Positions 40,946-49,153 are shown, counted from the stretch's first letter. The stretch: 64,000 bases of DNA from SOIA01 sp964348015 (GCA_964348015.1 CAYGBC010000037.1:1-64000); one strand, 5' to 3'. The notes: a model not told the origin generated them from the sequence alone. Made by a program: numbers and translations.

Positions 40946-41491
40946 ATGGAGGATTTCCTGAATAAGGAACAGCAAAAATTTCTCCTCGGCCTTGCTCGGG
41001 AAGCGATCCAGCTCTATTTAAAGACAAGAAAAACAACCCAGAGGAAAACAAAGGATCCCCAGCTCTTGGAAAAACGAGGTGCCTTCGTGACTCTTAAAGT
41101 GAGCGACCAACTCCGCGGCTGCATCGGATTCCCGCTGCCGTATAAACCTTTGTGGGAGACCATCAGAGACGCCGCCATCTCGGCTGCGACTCAGGACTAC
41201 CGTTTTCAGACTCTAACCGTTGAGGAATTGCCTAACACAAAGGTTGAAATATCCGTTCTCACTCTTCCCGAACCGGTCAAAGATGTCAAGGAAATCAAAG
41301 TGGGCCAGCACGGGATCATCGTCTCCAAAGGCCCCTGCAAGGGCCTCCTTCTTCCTCAGGTCCCTTTAGAGTGGGGCTGGAATCTCGAAACCTACCTCTC
41401 TCATGGCTGCTTAAAGGCAGGCTTGGCTGAGGACGAGTGGAAAAAAGGAGTGGATATCGAGATATTCTCTGCGCAGGTTTTTTCAGAGTGA
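40946..41491 (+). CDS. amrA: AMMECR1-domain protein AmrA
   Basis: A 181-residue protein consisting of one AMMECR1 domain. Visible motifs are KRGAFVTLKVSDQLRGCIGF with the invariant LRGCIG, PLWETIRDAAISAATQDYRF, LPNTKVEISVLTLPEPVKDV and QVPLEWGWNLETYLSHGCLK. AMMECR1 is one of three parts of the 'AmmeMemoRadiSam' set (AMMECR1, Memo-like AmrB, radical SAM AmrS), whose biochemical role is unknown. Neither partner is adjacent here; the B12-radical SAM gene at 26795 is a different type. GGGGGTGC lies upstream as a weak ribosome-binding site. It follows the 129-aa gene closely. Confidence 0.93.
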   Translation: MEDFLNKEQQKFLLGLAREAIQLYLKTRKTTQRKTKDPQLLEKRGAFVTLKVSDQLRGCIGFPLPYKPLWETIRDAAISAATQDYRFQTLTVEELPNTKVEISVLTLPEPVKDVKEIKVGQHGIIVSKGPCKGLLLPQVPLEWGWNLETYLSHGCLKAGLAEDEWKKGVDIEIFSAQVFSE

Positions 41492-41652
41492 GAAGACTTC
41501 CTCTCGAATTCCAAAGAAGCGGATTGAGTATCAACGGGATTGGAGTTTGTCATCGAAAAGAGAATTTTTCTGGTTTCGATTACCCTCTTTTTTTCCCGGA
41601 TAAGGTTGGAGACATCGCTCAGAAATGTCGAGCGCGGTGATGGTGTTCCTTT

Positions 41653-42408
41653 TTATTTCTTTTTTTGGAATTTTTTCTTCTTGAGCATTTCTTCCGCGTC
41701 TTTCTTGCAATCGTTAATCCCGGCTACCCATCTGTCATCGGCGTCCATGTTGAGTATGAAATCCAACTCTGATCTTGATTTCTCGACCTCATCTTGGGCA
41801 TATAAGGTTTCGGCCAGATAATATCTCGTCAAAGGATCATTCGGGCCGAACTCCAAGGACTTCTCGAGATGCATGCGAGATTTCTTCTTGCTCCCTCCCG
41901 CAATTCCCGGCACCTTGAAAAAGACACGTCCTAAAACTCTGTCCGGTCCTCCGTCTTCATAGGAACGGTCAATCTCGATGACTTTGTTCATGGCCCCTTT
42001 GACGTCGTCCACTAAAAACAGGCTCTTCAGGACACCCCTCGCTTCTCCGTAGACGCCGTAATTAACGCCGAGCCAGTAGTATCCATCCGGCTTTTCCGAC
42101 TCCATCTCCACGGCGATCTTGGCGTATTCAATTGCCTGTTTGAAAATTTCCTTTTTCTCCTTTTTGTCCTCCGTATTGTCGCCGACATAATAGAGTATCC
42201 GGGAAAGCTTCCAGTTGGCATCATACTTGTCCTCCGCAACCTCGAGAGCTTTCAGGTACAGATCCCTGGCCTTTTCTGCTGTGGGCATATCCTTCATTTC
42301 AAGATACAGTGCATCCGCTTGAGCGATCAGCTCATCCGCTTCCTGGGAAAACAAGGACGCGGAAAAACCCATAAAAACAATAAGCAGCAAAATTGTTTTC
42401 ACTTTCAT
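41653..42408 (-). CDS. TPR protein of the TRAP T-component (TatT) type
   Basis: About 251 residues from ATG 42408, selected because GGAGAGG precedes it and it begins a clear signal peptide (MKVKTILLLIVFMGFSASLF, cleavage near SQEAD). The mature part has helical repeats: KARDLYLKALEVAEDKYDAN, FKQAIEYAKIAVEMESEKPD and GYYWLGVNYGVYGEARGVLK, the last being the conserved 'WLG...YG' signature of the TatT family. YYLAETLYAQDEVEKSRSEL forms the final repeat. It is a periplasmic, probably scaffold-like protein; no TRAP transporter genes adjoin. It ends in a very lysine-rich tail. Confidence 0.75.
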   Translation of the reverse strand: MKVKTILLLIVFMGFSASLFSQEADELIAQADALYLEMKDMPTAEKARDLYLKALEVAEDKYDANWKLSRILYYVGDNTEDKKEKKEIFKQAIEYAKIAVEMESEKPDGYYWLGVNYGVYGEARGVLKSLFLVDDVKGAMNKVIEIDRSYEDGGPDRVLGRVFFKVPGIAGGSKKKSRMHLEKSLEFGPNDPLTRYYLAETLYAQDEVEKSRSELDFILNMDADDRWVAGINDCKKDAEEMLKKKKFQKKK

Positions 42409-42472
42409 CTTCCTCTCCTTCTTGCCGATATTTATAACACAAATTTCAAACCAAGGACAATCCAAAGTTGAA

Positions 42473-43126
42473 CTAACCGCAAAACCGGTCAGCCTTCTCT
42501 TCCAGCTCGATCATTAAATTTTCGATTCTCTGACGCTCTTTTTCCAGCTCATCCCCCTTGAGTGCGGGATCGACGTTTATCGGCGGGCCGTAAACCGCAA
42601 CAACTCTGGAAAAGGGATAAAAAATTAAAAATCTATCCCAGCTTTTCACAAACTTTTTCCTGGAAGACGAAAACGTAAAGGGGACAAGGACGGCCCCAGT
42701 CTCCTGGGCAAGCTTGACTCCACCGAGCTTCATCTTTCGATTCGGACCTTTCGGACCATCTGCAACGATTATCACTTCTCCCCCCTTTTTCAGCTCGTTT
42801 TTCATCCTGTTCCAGGCCTTAATGATCGCATGAGAGCCCGAACCCCTGATGTTTTGAAATCCCCATCTGGAAGAGATCTGAGCCGCGATCTCCCCATCAT
42901 CACTCGGGCTGATCAGCGGCATGACTCCTCTCTTCCGGAAAAAATAGGGCCCGAGAAAGATCCGGCCGTGCCATATCAGAAAAATTACGGCTCTTCCTTC
43001 ATCTCTCAATTCTCGGTAACTTTCTTCGCCGATAACCTTTATCCTGGCAGACTTCGCCCATAGCCAGAGAACGAACTTCCCCAGTATACCCACAAGACTT
43101 AAACGCAAACGGCGGAAAAAAGACAT
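42473..43126 (-). CDS. DUF374 lysophospholipid acyltransferase-like protein
   Basis: About 217 residues from ATG 43126; starts at 43138 and 43168 are alternatives, none with a good ribosome-binding site. The N-terminal RRLRLSLVGILGKFVLWLWA is a membrane anchor, AVIFLIWHGRIFLGPYFFRK has the WH of the acyltransferase site, ISPSDDGEIAAQISSRWGFQ the family's S-x-DG-E motif, and IIVADGPKGPNRKMKLGGVK the D-GP-GP block. DUF374 relatives include KDO-lipid acyltransferase-like proteins and usually lie among LPS genes, so a role in envelope lipid modification is likely. A sodium:solute symporter precedes it on the same strand. Confidence 0.85.
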   Translation of the reverse strand: MSFFRRLRLSLVGILGKFVLWLWAKSARIKVIGEESYRELRDEGRAVIFLIWHGRIFLGPYFFRKRGVMPLISPSDDGEIAAQISSRWGFQNIRGSGSHAIIKAWNRMKNELKKGGEVIIVADGPKGPNRKMKLGGVKLAQETGAVLVPFTFSSSRKKFVKSWDRFLIFYPFSRVVAVYGPPINVDPALKGDELEKERQRIENLMIELEEKADRFCG

Positions 43127-43252
43127 CGGGATAATCATATATAAAACACAAGAATCAGTAAACCACAAGGATTCTCTTCCATATAGTCCGAAGTCGTTCC
43201 TGTGTGTATAATCGATGCCCTTTGAAGAAAAGAAAAAGAGAGAAGGCCCTTT

Positions 43253-44659
43253 TCACTTTTTCTTCTTTACAAACCTCTCCACCCCAAATCCAACCGTGAA
43301 TCCGGCCAGGCTCAGTCCCAGACCGTAGGGGACCGAATACGGCCACGCCGGCCAGCTCAACGGCAGAAGATCCAGTTCACATAAAAAACCAATAATGGAG
43401 TATCCTCCTCCTAAAAGGAGGCTCAGAAATCCCGCGAGCGGGTGTTTTTTTCGCAGAAAGATCATGGCTATTCCCGGCACAAAAAGGCCTTCGGCCATAA
43501 TCTCTGAGGCCAGACCCAGAGTCTTGAGGATACTTTGAAATTTCATCGCCACCAAAAATGCCACACCGCCGACAATGAAAGTCGAGAGGCGGCTCACAAA
43601 AACGATCTCCTTTCCCTTTCTCTGAGGATAAACCTGCTGGTAGACGTCTCGCGTGAGAGAGAGAGCTCCGGTGTTTATCGCTGTATCCATAGTGGACATC
43701 ACAGCCGCCACGATGGCCACAAACAGGATCCCGCCGAGCCATACACCTGTCTTGGAGGAAACGAGAGCAGAAAGAAGCGGCCCGTCTGTTCTCCCCAAAG
43801 TGAATAAGGGGAGAGAGAGCATTCCGATGAAAACCACAATCCCATAGAGGAGAAAAAGCGTGCCGCTTGTGGCGAACAGTCCCCCGCGCGCGCTCGTGTC
43901 CGACCGCGCCGCTTGAATCCTCTGCCAGGCGATCGGCGAAATCGTCCAAGCCAGCGTGAACGAAAAAGCAATCAGAATATTCTCCTTGATATTGAAAAAA
44001 AAGTTGAAATAGTCGGGCTTTCCCAGTTCGGATGCGTAAACAGAGACCTGATTCATGGACGACGAGCCAGAAAGGAAGATAAACACGCCAGTAATCCCCG
44101 CAATTAGAAGTATGAACTGGAGTCCATCGGTCACGGCCACTGACAGAAATCCTCCGAAGATAGAATAGACAAGGACCACGAATGTCCCGAGCGCCAGACT
44201 CCAGAAATAGGGGATGCCCAGGAATGATTCCAAAAAAATTCCTGCAGCGGCCATCTGGGAGGCCGCCAGAACAGCCATGTACCATATGATCAAAAATGAG
44301 GACATATGGCGAACCGTCCGGCCATAGCGGAGCTCCACAAGGTCGGGTAAGCTGACTATCGGAAGTCGTCGAATCCGACGGCTCAAAACAAACGCGAGCA
44401 GGAGAACCGTGAGAACCGCAGGGGCTCCCATCACCCAGAAGGAATTCAGTCCTGCCTCAAAGGCTTGGTCCGTCGAGACGAGAATGGATGTCGCCCCAAA
44501 CCAAGACGCCGAAAGAGAGAAGAAGACCAAAAAGGCAGGAAGATTCCGCGAAGCGAGGAAAAAATCCTCGAGGTTTTTCATCCTTTTGGAAAACAGAAGG
44601 CCCACACACAGAAGAAGGACGAAGTACCCTATCAGAAACAGAAAAAACTCGATTTTCAC
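43253..44659 (-). CDS. Sodium:solute symporter (SSS family)
   Basis: A 468-residue LeuT-fold transporter with ~12-13 helices. The family pattern is clear: YFLASRNLPAF-type 'R-LP-F' near residue 40, SASWFGATSILVSTDQAFEA, VYSIFGGFLSVAVTDGLQFI (the GG-AV-TD-QF signature) and FVAIVAAVMSTMDTAINTGA with the sodium-site serines. It takes up an unidentified solute (amino acid, sugar or organic acid) with sodium. The start is GTG at 44659. No Shine-Dalgarno is present, and TATAAG ends seven bases before the GTG, so the mRNA is probably leaderless. It is divergent from lolA with overlapping promoters. Confidence 0.9.
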   Translation of the reverse strand: MKIEFFLFLIGYFVLLLCVGLLFSKRMKNLEDFFLASRNLPAFLVFFSLSASWFGATSILVSTDQAFEAGLNSFWVMGAPAVLTVLLLAFVLSRRIRRLPIVSLPDLVELRYGRTVRHMSSFLIIWYMAVLAASQMAAAGIFLESFLGIPYFWSLALGTFVVLVYSIFGGFLSVAVTDGLQFILLIAGITGVFIFLSGSSSMNQVSVYASELGKPDYFNFFFNIKENILIAFSFTLAWTISPIAWQRIQAARSDTSARGGLFATSGTLFLLYGIVVFIGMLSLPLFTLGRTDGPLLSALVSSKTGVWLGGILFVAIVAAVMSTMDTAINTGALSLTRDVYQQVYPQRKGKEIVFVSRLSTFIVGGVAFLVAMKFQSILKTLGLASEIMAEGLFVPGIAMIFLRKKHPLAGFLSLLLGGGYSIIGFLCELDLLPLSWPAWPYSVPYGLGLSLAGFTVGFGVERFVKKKK

Positions 44660-44666
44660 GAAGCCA

Positions 44667-44714
44667 CTTATAACAAAAAATCCTCTGTTTTAGCAAATCA
44701 AACAATGTTATAAT
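44667..44714. promoter_or_regulatory. Interleaved divergent promoters, symporter and lolA
   Basis: Minus strand: TTGCTA (44696-44691), 18-base spacer, TATAAG (44672-44667), then seven bases to GTG 44659. Plus strand: a weak -35 near 44688, then TATAAT (44709-44714), nine bases before ATG 44724. Each -35 falls inside the other's promoter, so the two polymerases should compete. Both imply leaderless or near-leaderless mRNAs. Confidence 0.55.
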
Positions 44715-44723
44715 CCCATAATC

Positions 44724-45398
44724 ATGAGATATGTGTGTTGCCTGTTGTTCTTTTCGGTGTTCAGCTTTTCGACCACTGTCGATGACGTCGTCCTTAATGT
44801 GGAAAAGCAACTTCGATCCATGCGCTCGATGCGGGCGAATTTCAACCAAGTCTTCTACGCTTCCTCTGTCTCAACTCCCTTGAATGAAAAGGGGAAATTC
44901 TATTTTCAAAAGCCAAACTGGATGAGATGGGAATACAAAGATCCAGAGGAAAAAATCTTTCTCTACAAGGAAGGAGTCTTTCTGTTTTATTTTCCGGAAG
45001 ATAAAGAAGTCTTCCAGAGCGAACTGTCCAAGGAAAGGTATGAATCCGAAATTCTCACCCTTCTCTCCGGCCAGAAACAGCTTAAGCACGATTACACAAT
45101 CGAATTCAGCCCTTTCCCCTCTGAAAGCCAGAAAACCTGGAAGCTGAAGTTGACGCCCAAAGAAGAAAGTGATTATACACACATCCTTTTGGAGATCGAT
45201 GAAAGAACATGGCTGATCCGACGGGCTATTTTCTTCGATTGGGCCGGTAACAAATCCGAGTTTCAATTCTCTCAAATACAAACGAATGTCCGATTTTCCG
45301 AGAAAATCTTCGAACTTGAGCTTCCTCCCGACGTCGAAATCATAAAGGACGAATCACTCAAGCCCAATGAAAACTCCCGACCCTGTGCCAAAACTTAA
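44724..45398 (+). CDS. lolA: Outer-membrane lipoprotein carrier LolA
   Basis: A 224-residue LolA-fold protein. The signal peptide MRYVCCLLFFSVFSFSTTVD is short. The mature start has VVLNVEKQLRSMRSMRANFN followed by QVFY, and KGKFYFQKPNWMRWEYKDPE is the characteristic 'G-l-F-KPg-mRW-Y' block. DERTWLIRRAIFFDWAGNKS and FQFSQIQTNVRFSEKIFELE close the half-barrel. LolA ferries lipoproteins across the periplasm to the outer membrane, fitting the lipoproteins in this window. It is the first gene before the sigma/anti-sigma pair (50-base gap). No Shine-Dalgarno; TATAAT ends nine bases before ATG. Confidence 0.9.
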   Translation: MRYVCCLLFFSVFSFSTTVDDVVLNVEKQLRSMRSMRANFNQVFYASSVSTPLNEKGKFYFQKPNWMRWEYKDPEEKIFLYKEGVFLFYFPEDKEVFQSELSKERYESEILTLLSGQKQLKHDYTIEFSPFPSESQKTWKLKLTPKEESDYTHILLEIDERTWLIRRAIFFDWAGNKSEFQFSQIQTNVRFSEKIFELELPPDVEIIKDESLKPNENSRPCAKT

Positions 45399-45447
45399 AC
45401 CAAATCCTTCCGTCTTCGTATAACACTCTGAGGACGGGACGTCCTCC

Positions 45448-46011
45448 ATGAATGAAGATAAAAATCTCGTCGAAAAAACACTTCAAGGCGAACAAAAGGC
45501 TTTTGAAATGATTATCCAGAAGTATCAACGGCCGCTTCTGAATTACATCGGGCGCATGGTGGGCGAACGCGAGCTGGCCCTGGATTTCACTCAGGAGGTA
45601 TTCATCCGGACCTATTCATCGCTCCGTTCGTACAAGCCGCAGTACAAGTTCAGCACCTGGCTGTACAGAATTGCCTCGAATTTCATTATCGATTACTGGA
45701 GAAAGAAGAAAATCAACGCGTTCTCACTCGACCATCAGAAAAAACTGGATAGAGATCTCCCTCCTGTTCAAGTTCCTGCGGATGAGGAATCCATCGTGAC
45801 AAAGTTTGAAACCTCTCAGCTCAGAGGAAGGATCGAGCAGGCGCTCAACAGGATTCCGTCTTCCCTGAGAGAAGTGTTCGTTTGGAGACACATCAACGAG
45901 CTGAGTTACGAAGAAATCGCTGAGATCAAAGGACTGCCCATAGGAACAATAAAGAACAGAGTTTTCCAGGCCAAAGAACTCATTCGCAATTTGCTGGAGG
46001 AAATGTCATGA
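45448..46011 (+). CDS. ECF-type RNA polymerase sigma factor (RpoE-like)
   Basis: A 187-residue sigma-70 ECF factor. Region 2 is complete (FEMIIQKYQRPLLNYIGRMV ... ALDFTQEVFIRTYSSLRSYK ... FSTWLYRIASNFIIDYWRKK), followed by a linker and region 4 (ALNRIPSSLREVFVWRHINE, LSYEEIAEIKGLPIGTIKNR, VFQAKELIRNLLEE). It directs transcription of a stress or envelope regulon. The next gene, overlapping by four bases, is a zinc-finger anti-sigma factor, the standard pair. Co-location with lolA and a bactofilin-like membrane protein suggests envelope homeostasis as its theme. An autoregulated promoter with an 'AAC' -35 was not clearly seen. Confidence 0.95.
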   Translation: MNEDKNLVEKTLQGEQKAFEMIIQKYQRPLLNYIGRMVGERELALDFTQEVFIRTYSSLRSYKPQYKFSTWLYRIASNFIIDYWRKKKINAFSLDHQKKLDRDLPPVQVPADEESIVTKFETSQLRGRIEQALNRIPSSLREVFVWRHINELSYEEIAEIKGLPIGTIKNRVFQAKELIRNLLEEMS

Positions 46012-46586
46012 CATGCCTCAGCATCGAACAGATTTATCTCTACATCGAAAAAGAACTTCCCTCCGCGAAAAACAAAGAAATCCAGAAGCATCTCGCGGAC
46101 TGCCCGAAATGCCAAAAAACTGTGAAAGAAAGAATATTACTGGTCGAAGCCGCAGAGAACCTTGCCGAATGGGAGACTCCTCGTGGTTTCACCCAGCAGG
46201 TCATGGACAGAATCTTCCCGACAAGCGTCTCTCCTTTGGCTTGGCTCGGAGCCGTGGCATCCGGTTGTGCGTCCTTGATCCTCGCTGTCGTGCTCTTTGC
46301 TCTTGTCACCGGTCAAAATTTCTCAGACCTTCTCCGCGCCTCCTATTCCACCGTGTTGAATGTGGTCAAACACCTCTCCCCTCTTTTCGCGAAAATCCTC
46401 AAGCTGGCTTCACTGCTCCTTAAGATCATTCAACAGTTCGGAGAATTCCTTGTCAAGATCCTGACGGTGCTGACATCTCTCATCAGTCCTCAGGTTCAAA
46501 TCATTATCATTACACTCGCGATCGTCCTCATCGCATCCTCTCTATATGGACTCAGAAGAAAATTATTTATCGGAGAAAAAGCATGA
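46008..46586 (+). CDS. Zinc-finger (ZAS) transmembrane anti-sigma factor
   Basis: A 192-residue protein. The N-terminal ~75 residues hold the zinc anti-sigma motif in EIQKHLADCPKCQKTVKERI (H-x3-C-x2-C), which clamps the ECF sigma. A hydrophobic helix around residues 83-104 (ASGCASLILAVVLFALVTGQ) crosses the membrane, and a second strongly hydrophobic helix (VQIIIITLAIVLIASSLYGL) lies near the C-terminus. Between them is an amphipathic, leucine-rich stretch (FAKILKLASLLLKIIQQFGE) rather than a folded sensor domain. ATG overlaps the sigma stop by four bases. It should hold the sigma inactive until an envelope signal triggers release. Confidence 0.9.
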   Translation: MTCLSIEQIYLYIEKELPSAKNKEIQKHLADCPKCQKTVKERILLVEAAENLAEWETPRGFTQQVMDRIFPTSVSPLAWLGAVASGCASLILAVVLFALVTGQNFSDLLRASYSTVLNVVKHLSPLFAKILKLASLLLKIIQQFGEFLVKILTVLTSLISPQVQIIIITLAIVLIASSLYGLRRKLFIGEKA

Positions 46587-47494
46587 AAAATAAAACAACA
46601 TGGGCCTTTATCCTTCTCTTCATGATCCCAGGCCTCCTTCCGCTTCACAGTCAAGAATGTTTCACTGTGACAGAGGATATATACATCGGAGAAGGCGAAA
46701 TCCAGAAAAACGTCATCTCTTTCGGCGGAAAGATCGTCATCGAAGGAGAAGTCAGAGAAATGGTCCTCGCTTTCGGCTGTGAAGTCATCATCAGCGGCAA
46801 AGTCGGAGATTCCGTCGTGGGATTCGGATCTGATATTACTCTCAAGTCTTCAGCGGTCATAGACGGAGACCTTGTCGCTTTTGGAGGAACTCTCGAGAAA
46901 GAAGCGGGGAGTCTGATCGGAGGAGATACAATCTCCTTCAAAGGATTTGAAGACTTCGCCGATTTCCTCGGAGAGGGCTTGACCGGAGCTTTGATCCCTT
47001 TGATCATTTTCTTCAAATTAGTCTCAGTCTTTATCACCTTCCTCCTGGCTCTATTGGTTACGGCTCTCTTCCCCAAGCAGATCACATTCGCATCTTCCCA
47101 AATCAGAAAATCCTTCTGGCCGGTCGTCGGCACAGGAGTTTTGAGTATCATCATTTATGTGGGATTAGTTATTTTTGCGACGCTTCTCTCGTTCGTTCTG
47201 ATCGGCATCCCGCTCCTCATCGCTCTCATCATCATAGGATTCATCATAAAGCTCTTTGGTCGAGTGGTCCTGTTCTACTTCTTCGGAGAAAGTCTCATCC
47301 AGGCTTTCAACAAGAACAGCAAAGTCTCTCCATTCGGAGGCATGATACTCGGCTTCATTCTCGTGAGTTTCATTTCCTTTATCCCGTTTATCGGCGGACT
47401 CTTCACCTTCTGCCTGAGCATCATCGGCTGGGGAATCGCTATCCGGACGAAATTCGGAACGAAGGAGAATTGGTTCAAGAAAAAAACCGAGTAA
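46583..47494 (+). CDS. Bactofilin-like polymer-forming domain fused to a membrane domain
   Basis: A 303-residue protein. After signal MKNKTTWAFILLFMIPGLLP (cleavage near HSQE), residues ~25-110 form a beta-helical repeat of bactofilin type: EDIYIGEGEIQKNVISFGGK, EGEVREMVLAFGCEVIISGK, VGDSVVGFGSDITLKSSAVI, DGDLVAFGGTLEKEAGSLIG. The C-terminal half has 4-5 transmembrane helices (LIPLIIFFKLVSVFITFLLA, LSIIIYVGLVIFATLLSFVL, GMILGFILVSFISFIPFIGG). The repeats lie outside the inner membrane if the signal is used. It overlaps the anti-sigma gene by four bases, so it is the third part of a sigma/anti-sigma operon and may take part in sensing or be a key target. Confidence 0.85.
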   Translation: MKNKTTWAFILLFMIPGLLPLHSQECFTVTEDIYIGEGEIQKNVISFGGKIVIEGEVREMVLAFGCEVIISGKVGDSVVGFGSDITLKSSAVIDGDLVAFGGTLEKEAGSLIGGDTISFKGFEDFADFLGEGLTGALIPLIIFFKLVSVFITFLLALLVTALFPKQITFASSQIRKSFWPVVGTGVLSIIIYVGLVIFATLLSFVLIGIPLLIALIIIGFIIKLFGRVVLFYFFGESLIQAFNKNSKVSPFGGMILGFILVSFISFIPFIGGLFTFCLSIIGWGIAIRTKFGTKENWFKKKTE

Positions 47495-47509
47495 AAAAAT
47501 ACAAAAAAA

Positions 47510-47787
47510 GGGGACAGTGGTACTCGCTCAGTGATTCGGTAACATTTTTATAATGTCATTGCGAACGGAGTGAAGCAATCCCGTAAAAAGAAATGCAATT
47601 CCCTCTAAGAGATTGCCACGCTTCGCTCGCAACGACACCTTTATCCTCATTATCATCAATAAAAGTGTTACCTAATTACTGAGCATAAAGGACAGGCTAC
47701 TTTTTCTTCGGGGACTGTCCCATTCAGTCCTTAATTAAAGAAAGAGAGGGACTGTCCCCCTTCTTGATAAAAAAGCAGCCTGTCCCC
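47510..47787. repeat. Composite palindromic repeat (modules R1 + R2), copy E
   Basis: R1: GGGGACAG (47510), GCTCAGTGATTCGGTAAC (47525), TCATTGCGAACGGAGTGAAG (47556), GATTGCCACGCTTCGCTCGC (47611), GTGTTACCTAATTACTGAGC (47666), GGACAGGC (47690). R2: GGGACTGTCCC at 47710 and GGGACTGTCCCCC ending 47760, then CTGTCCCC at 47780-47787 as right end. Left and right halves are mirror images. It fills the convergent gap between the bactofilin-like gene and frr. Confidence 0.88.
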
Positions 47788-47795
47788 TTTTATTA

Positions 47796-48353
47796 TCAAA
47801 CTTCTAAAATTTCTTTTTCCTTGGCAGCCGCCATTTCCTCTATCTTCTTCGTGTACTCCTCGATGACTTCCTGAAGTTTATCATAACCCCAAAATTTATC
47901 GTCCTCGGTGATCTGTTTCTTGTCTTCCAGCTTTTCGATAGCTTCCTTGCTTTCTCTTCGCATGATGCGGAGAGCCGTCTTTTCATCATCCAGCATTTTT
48001 TTGATATGCTTCGCGATCTCTTGACGTCTTTCCTCATCGAGCGGCGGGATCGGGATTTTGAGCATCTTTCCGTCATTGACTGGATTCAAACCGAGATCTG
48101 CGCTCCTGATCGCTTTATCGACGGCATCCAGGGTGGATGGATCCCAGGGCTGGACCGTGATCAATGTCGGATCAGGGACTCCGAGCGTGGCCACCTGGTT
48201 GATAGGCGTTAAATTCCCGTAGTACTCGACTTTGATATCCTCAAAGAGACTGATATTCGCCCGGCCGGTTCTCAACTTGCTCAAATCTCTCCGAAAATGG
48301 TCGGTTGAGACTTTCATTCTTTTCTCGAGTTCCCTTAAAATGTCTTTCACCAT
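47796..48353 (-). CDS. frr: Ribosome recycling factor
   Basis: A full-length 185-residue RRF. MRVSTDHFRRDLSKLRTGRA-like N-terminus (MKVSTDHFRRDLSKLRTGRA here), YYGNLTPINQVATLGVPDPT, LITVQPWDPSTLDAVDKAIR and GKMLKIPIPPLDEERRQEIA are the signature segments, followed by the long C-terminal helix bundle. With EF-G it splits post-termination ribosomes. It is the last gene of rplM-rpsI-rpsB-tsf-pyrH-frr, 67 bases after pyrH. The stop codon is followed directly by a composite repeat element. Confidence 0.98.
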   Translation of the reverse strand: MVKDILRELEKRMKVSTDHFRRDLSKLRTGRANISLFEDIKVEYYGNLTPINQVATLGVPDPTLITVQPWDPSTLDAVDKAIRSADLGLNPVNDGKMLKIPIPPLDEERRQEIAKHIKKMLDDEKTALRIMRRESKEAIEKLEDKKQITEDDKFWGYDKLQEVIEEYTKKIEEMAAAKEKEILEV

Positions 48354-48420
48354 CTTTTTCCCTCTTTAATCAAAGCCCAAATTATTCACCTGAATTATTC
48401 TCGTTAAGGACAGAGTCTAT

Positions 48421-49140
48421 TCAGTAGACTCGTGTTCCCACTTTCTGGCCCAGAACGGCCTTTTTGATATTTCCCTTTTTCCGCAAGTTAAAAACAACGA
48501 TCGGAAGGTCGTGTTCTTGACACATGGAGATAGCGGTCGCATCCATGACCTTTAAACTTTTTTGAATAACATCCATGTATCTTATGGAGCTGAACTTTTT
48601 CGCATCCTTGTCTATCATCGGGTCCGCTGAATAGACCCCGTCCACTTTTGTGGCTTTCAAGATCACTTCCGCCTTGATCTCGAGTGCTCTTAATGCGGCC
48701 GCCGTGTCTGTTGTGAAAAAAGGACTTCCGATCCCCGCACTGAAAATAATAATCCTTCCTTTTTCGAGGTGTCTTATCACTCTTCTTCTGACAAAGGGCT
48801 CCGCCACCGCTTTAATCTCAATGGCAGAAATGTGCCGAGTCATCACTTCTTTTTTCTCCAGCGCTTCTTGAAGAGCAATCCCATTCATAATTGTGGCCAG
48901 TAGACCCATATAATCAGCCGATGCCCTATCCATTCCGTCCTGCGCGGCAGTAGCCCCCCGAAATATATTGCCACCGCCGATCATGATAGCGATTTCAACA
49001 CCCAAATCATGGATTTCCTTCAAATCTTGAGCGATAGACTTCGCCGTTCCCAAATCAACGCCGTAGTCATTCTGACCGAGGAGGGACTCACCGGAGAGTT
49101 TTAAAAGAATTCTTTTAAATGCCGGCTTGTTCTGTGGCAT
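48421..49140 (-). CDS. pyrH: Uridylate kinase (UMP kinase)
   Basis: About 239 residues from ATG 49140 (MPQNKPAFKRILLKLSGESL); an upstream in-frame start would overlap tsf. Motifs: KRILLKLSGESLLGQNDYGV, the GGGNIFRG phosphate loop in IAIMIGGGNIFRGATAAQDG, ADYMGLLATIMNGIALQEAL, GIGSPFFTTDTAAALRALEI and ATKVDGVYSADPMIDKDAKK. It phosphorylates UMP to UDP for pyrimidine nucleotide supply and is a hexamer in bacteria. It lies 13 bases after tsf in the standard tsf-pyrH-frr order. Confidence 0.98.
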   Translation of the reverse strand: MPQNKPAFKRILLKLSGESLLGQNDYGVDLGTAKSIAQDLKEIHDLGVEIAIMIGGGNIFRGATAAQDGMDRASADYMGLLATIMNGIALQEALEKKEVMTRHISAIEIKAVAEPFVRRRVIRHLEKGRIIIFSAGIGSPFFTTDTAAALRALEIKAEVILKATKVDGVYSADPMIDKDAKKFSSIRYMDVIQKSLKVMDATAISMCQEHDLPIVVFNLRKKGNIKKAVLGQKVGTRVY

Positions 49141-49153
49141 GGCTGAAATAAAT

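Noticed and set aside
43377..44285. 302-codon frame in another phase inside the symporter gene
   Set aside because: Same-strand overlap with a full-length SSS transporter; composition (Arg/Gly/Ser/Cys-rich) is that of an out-of-phase frame.
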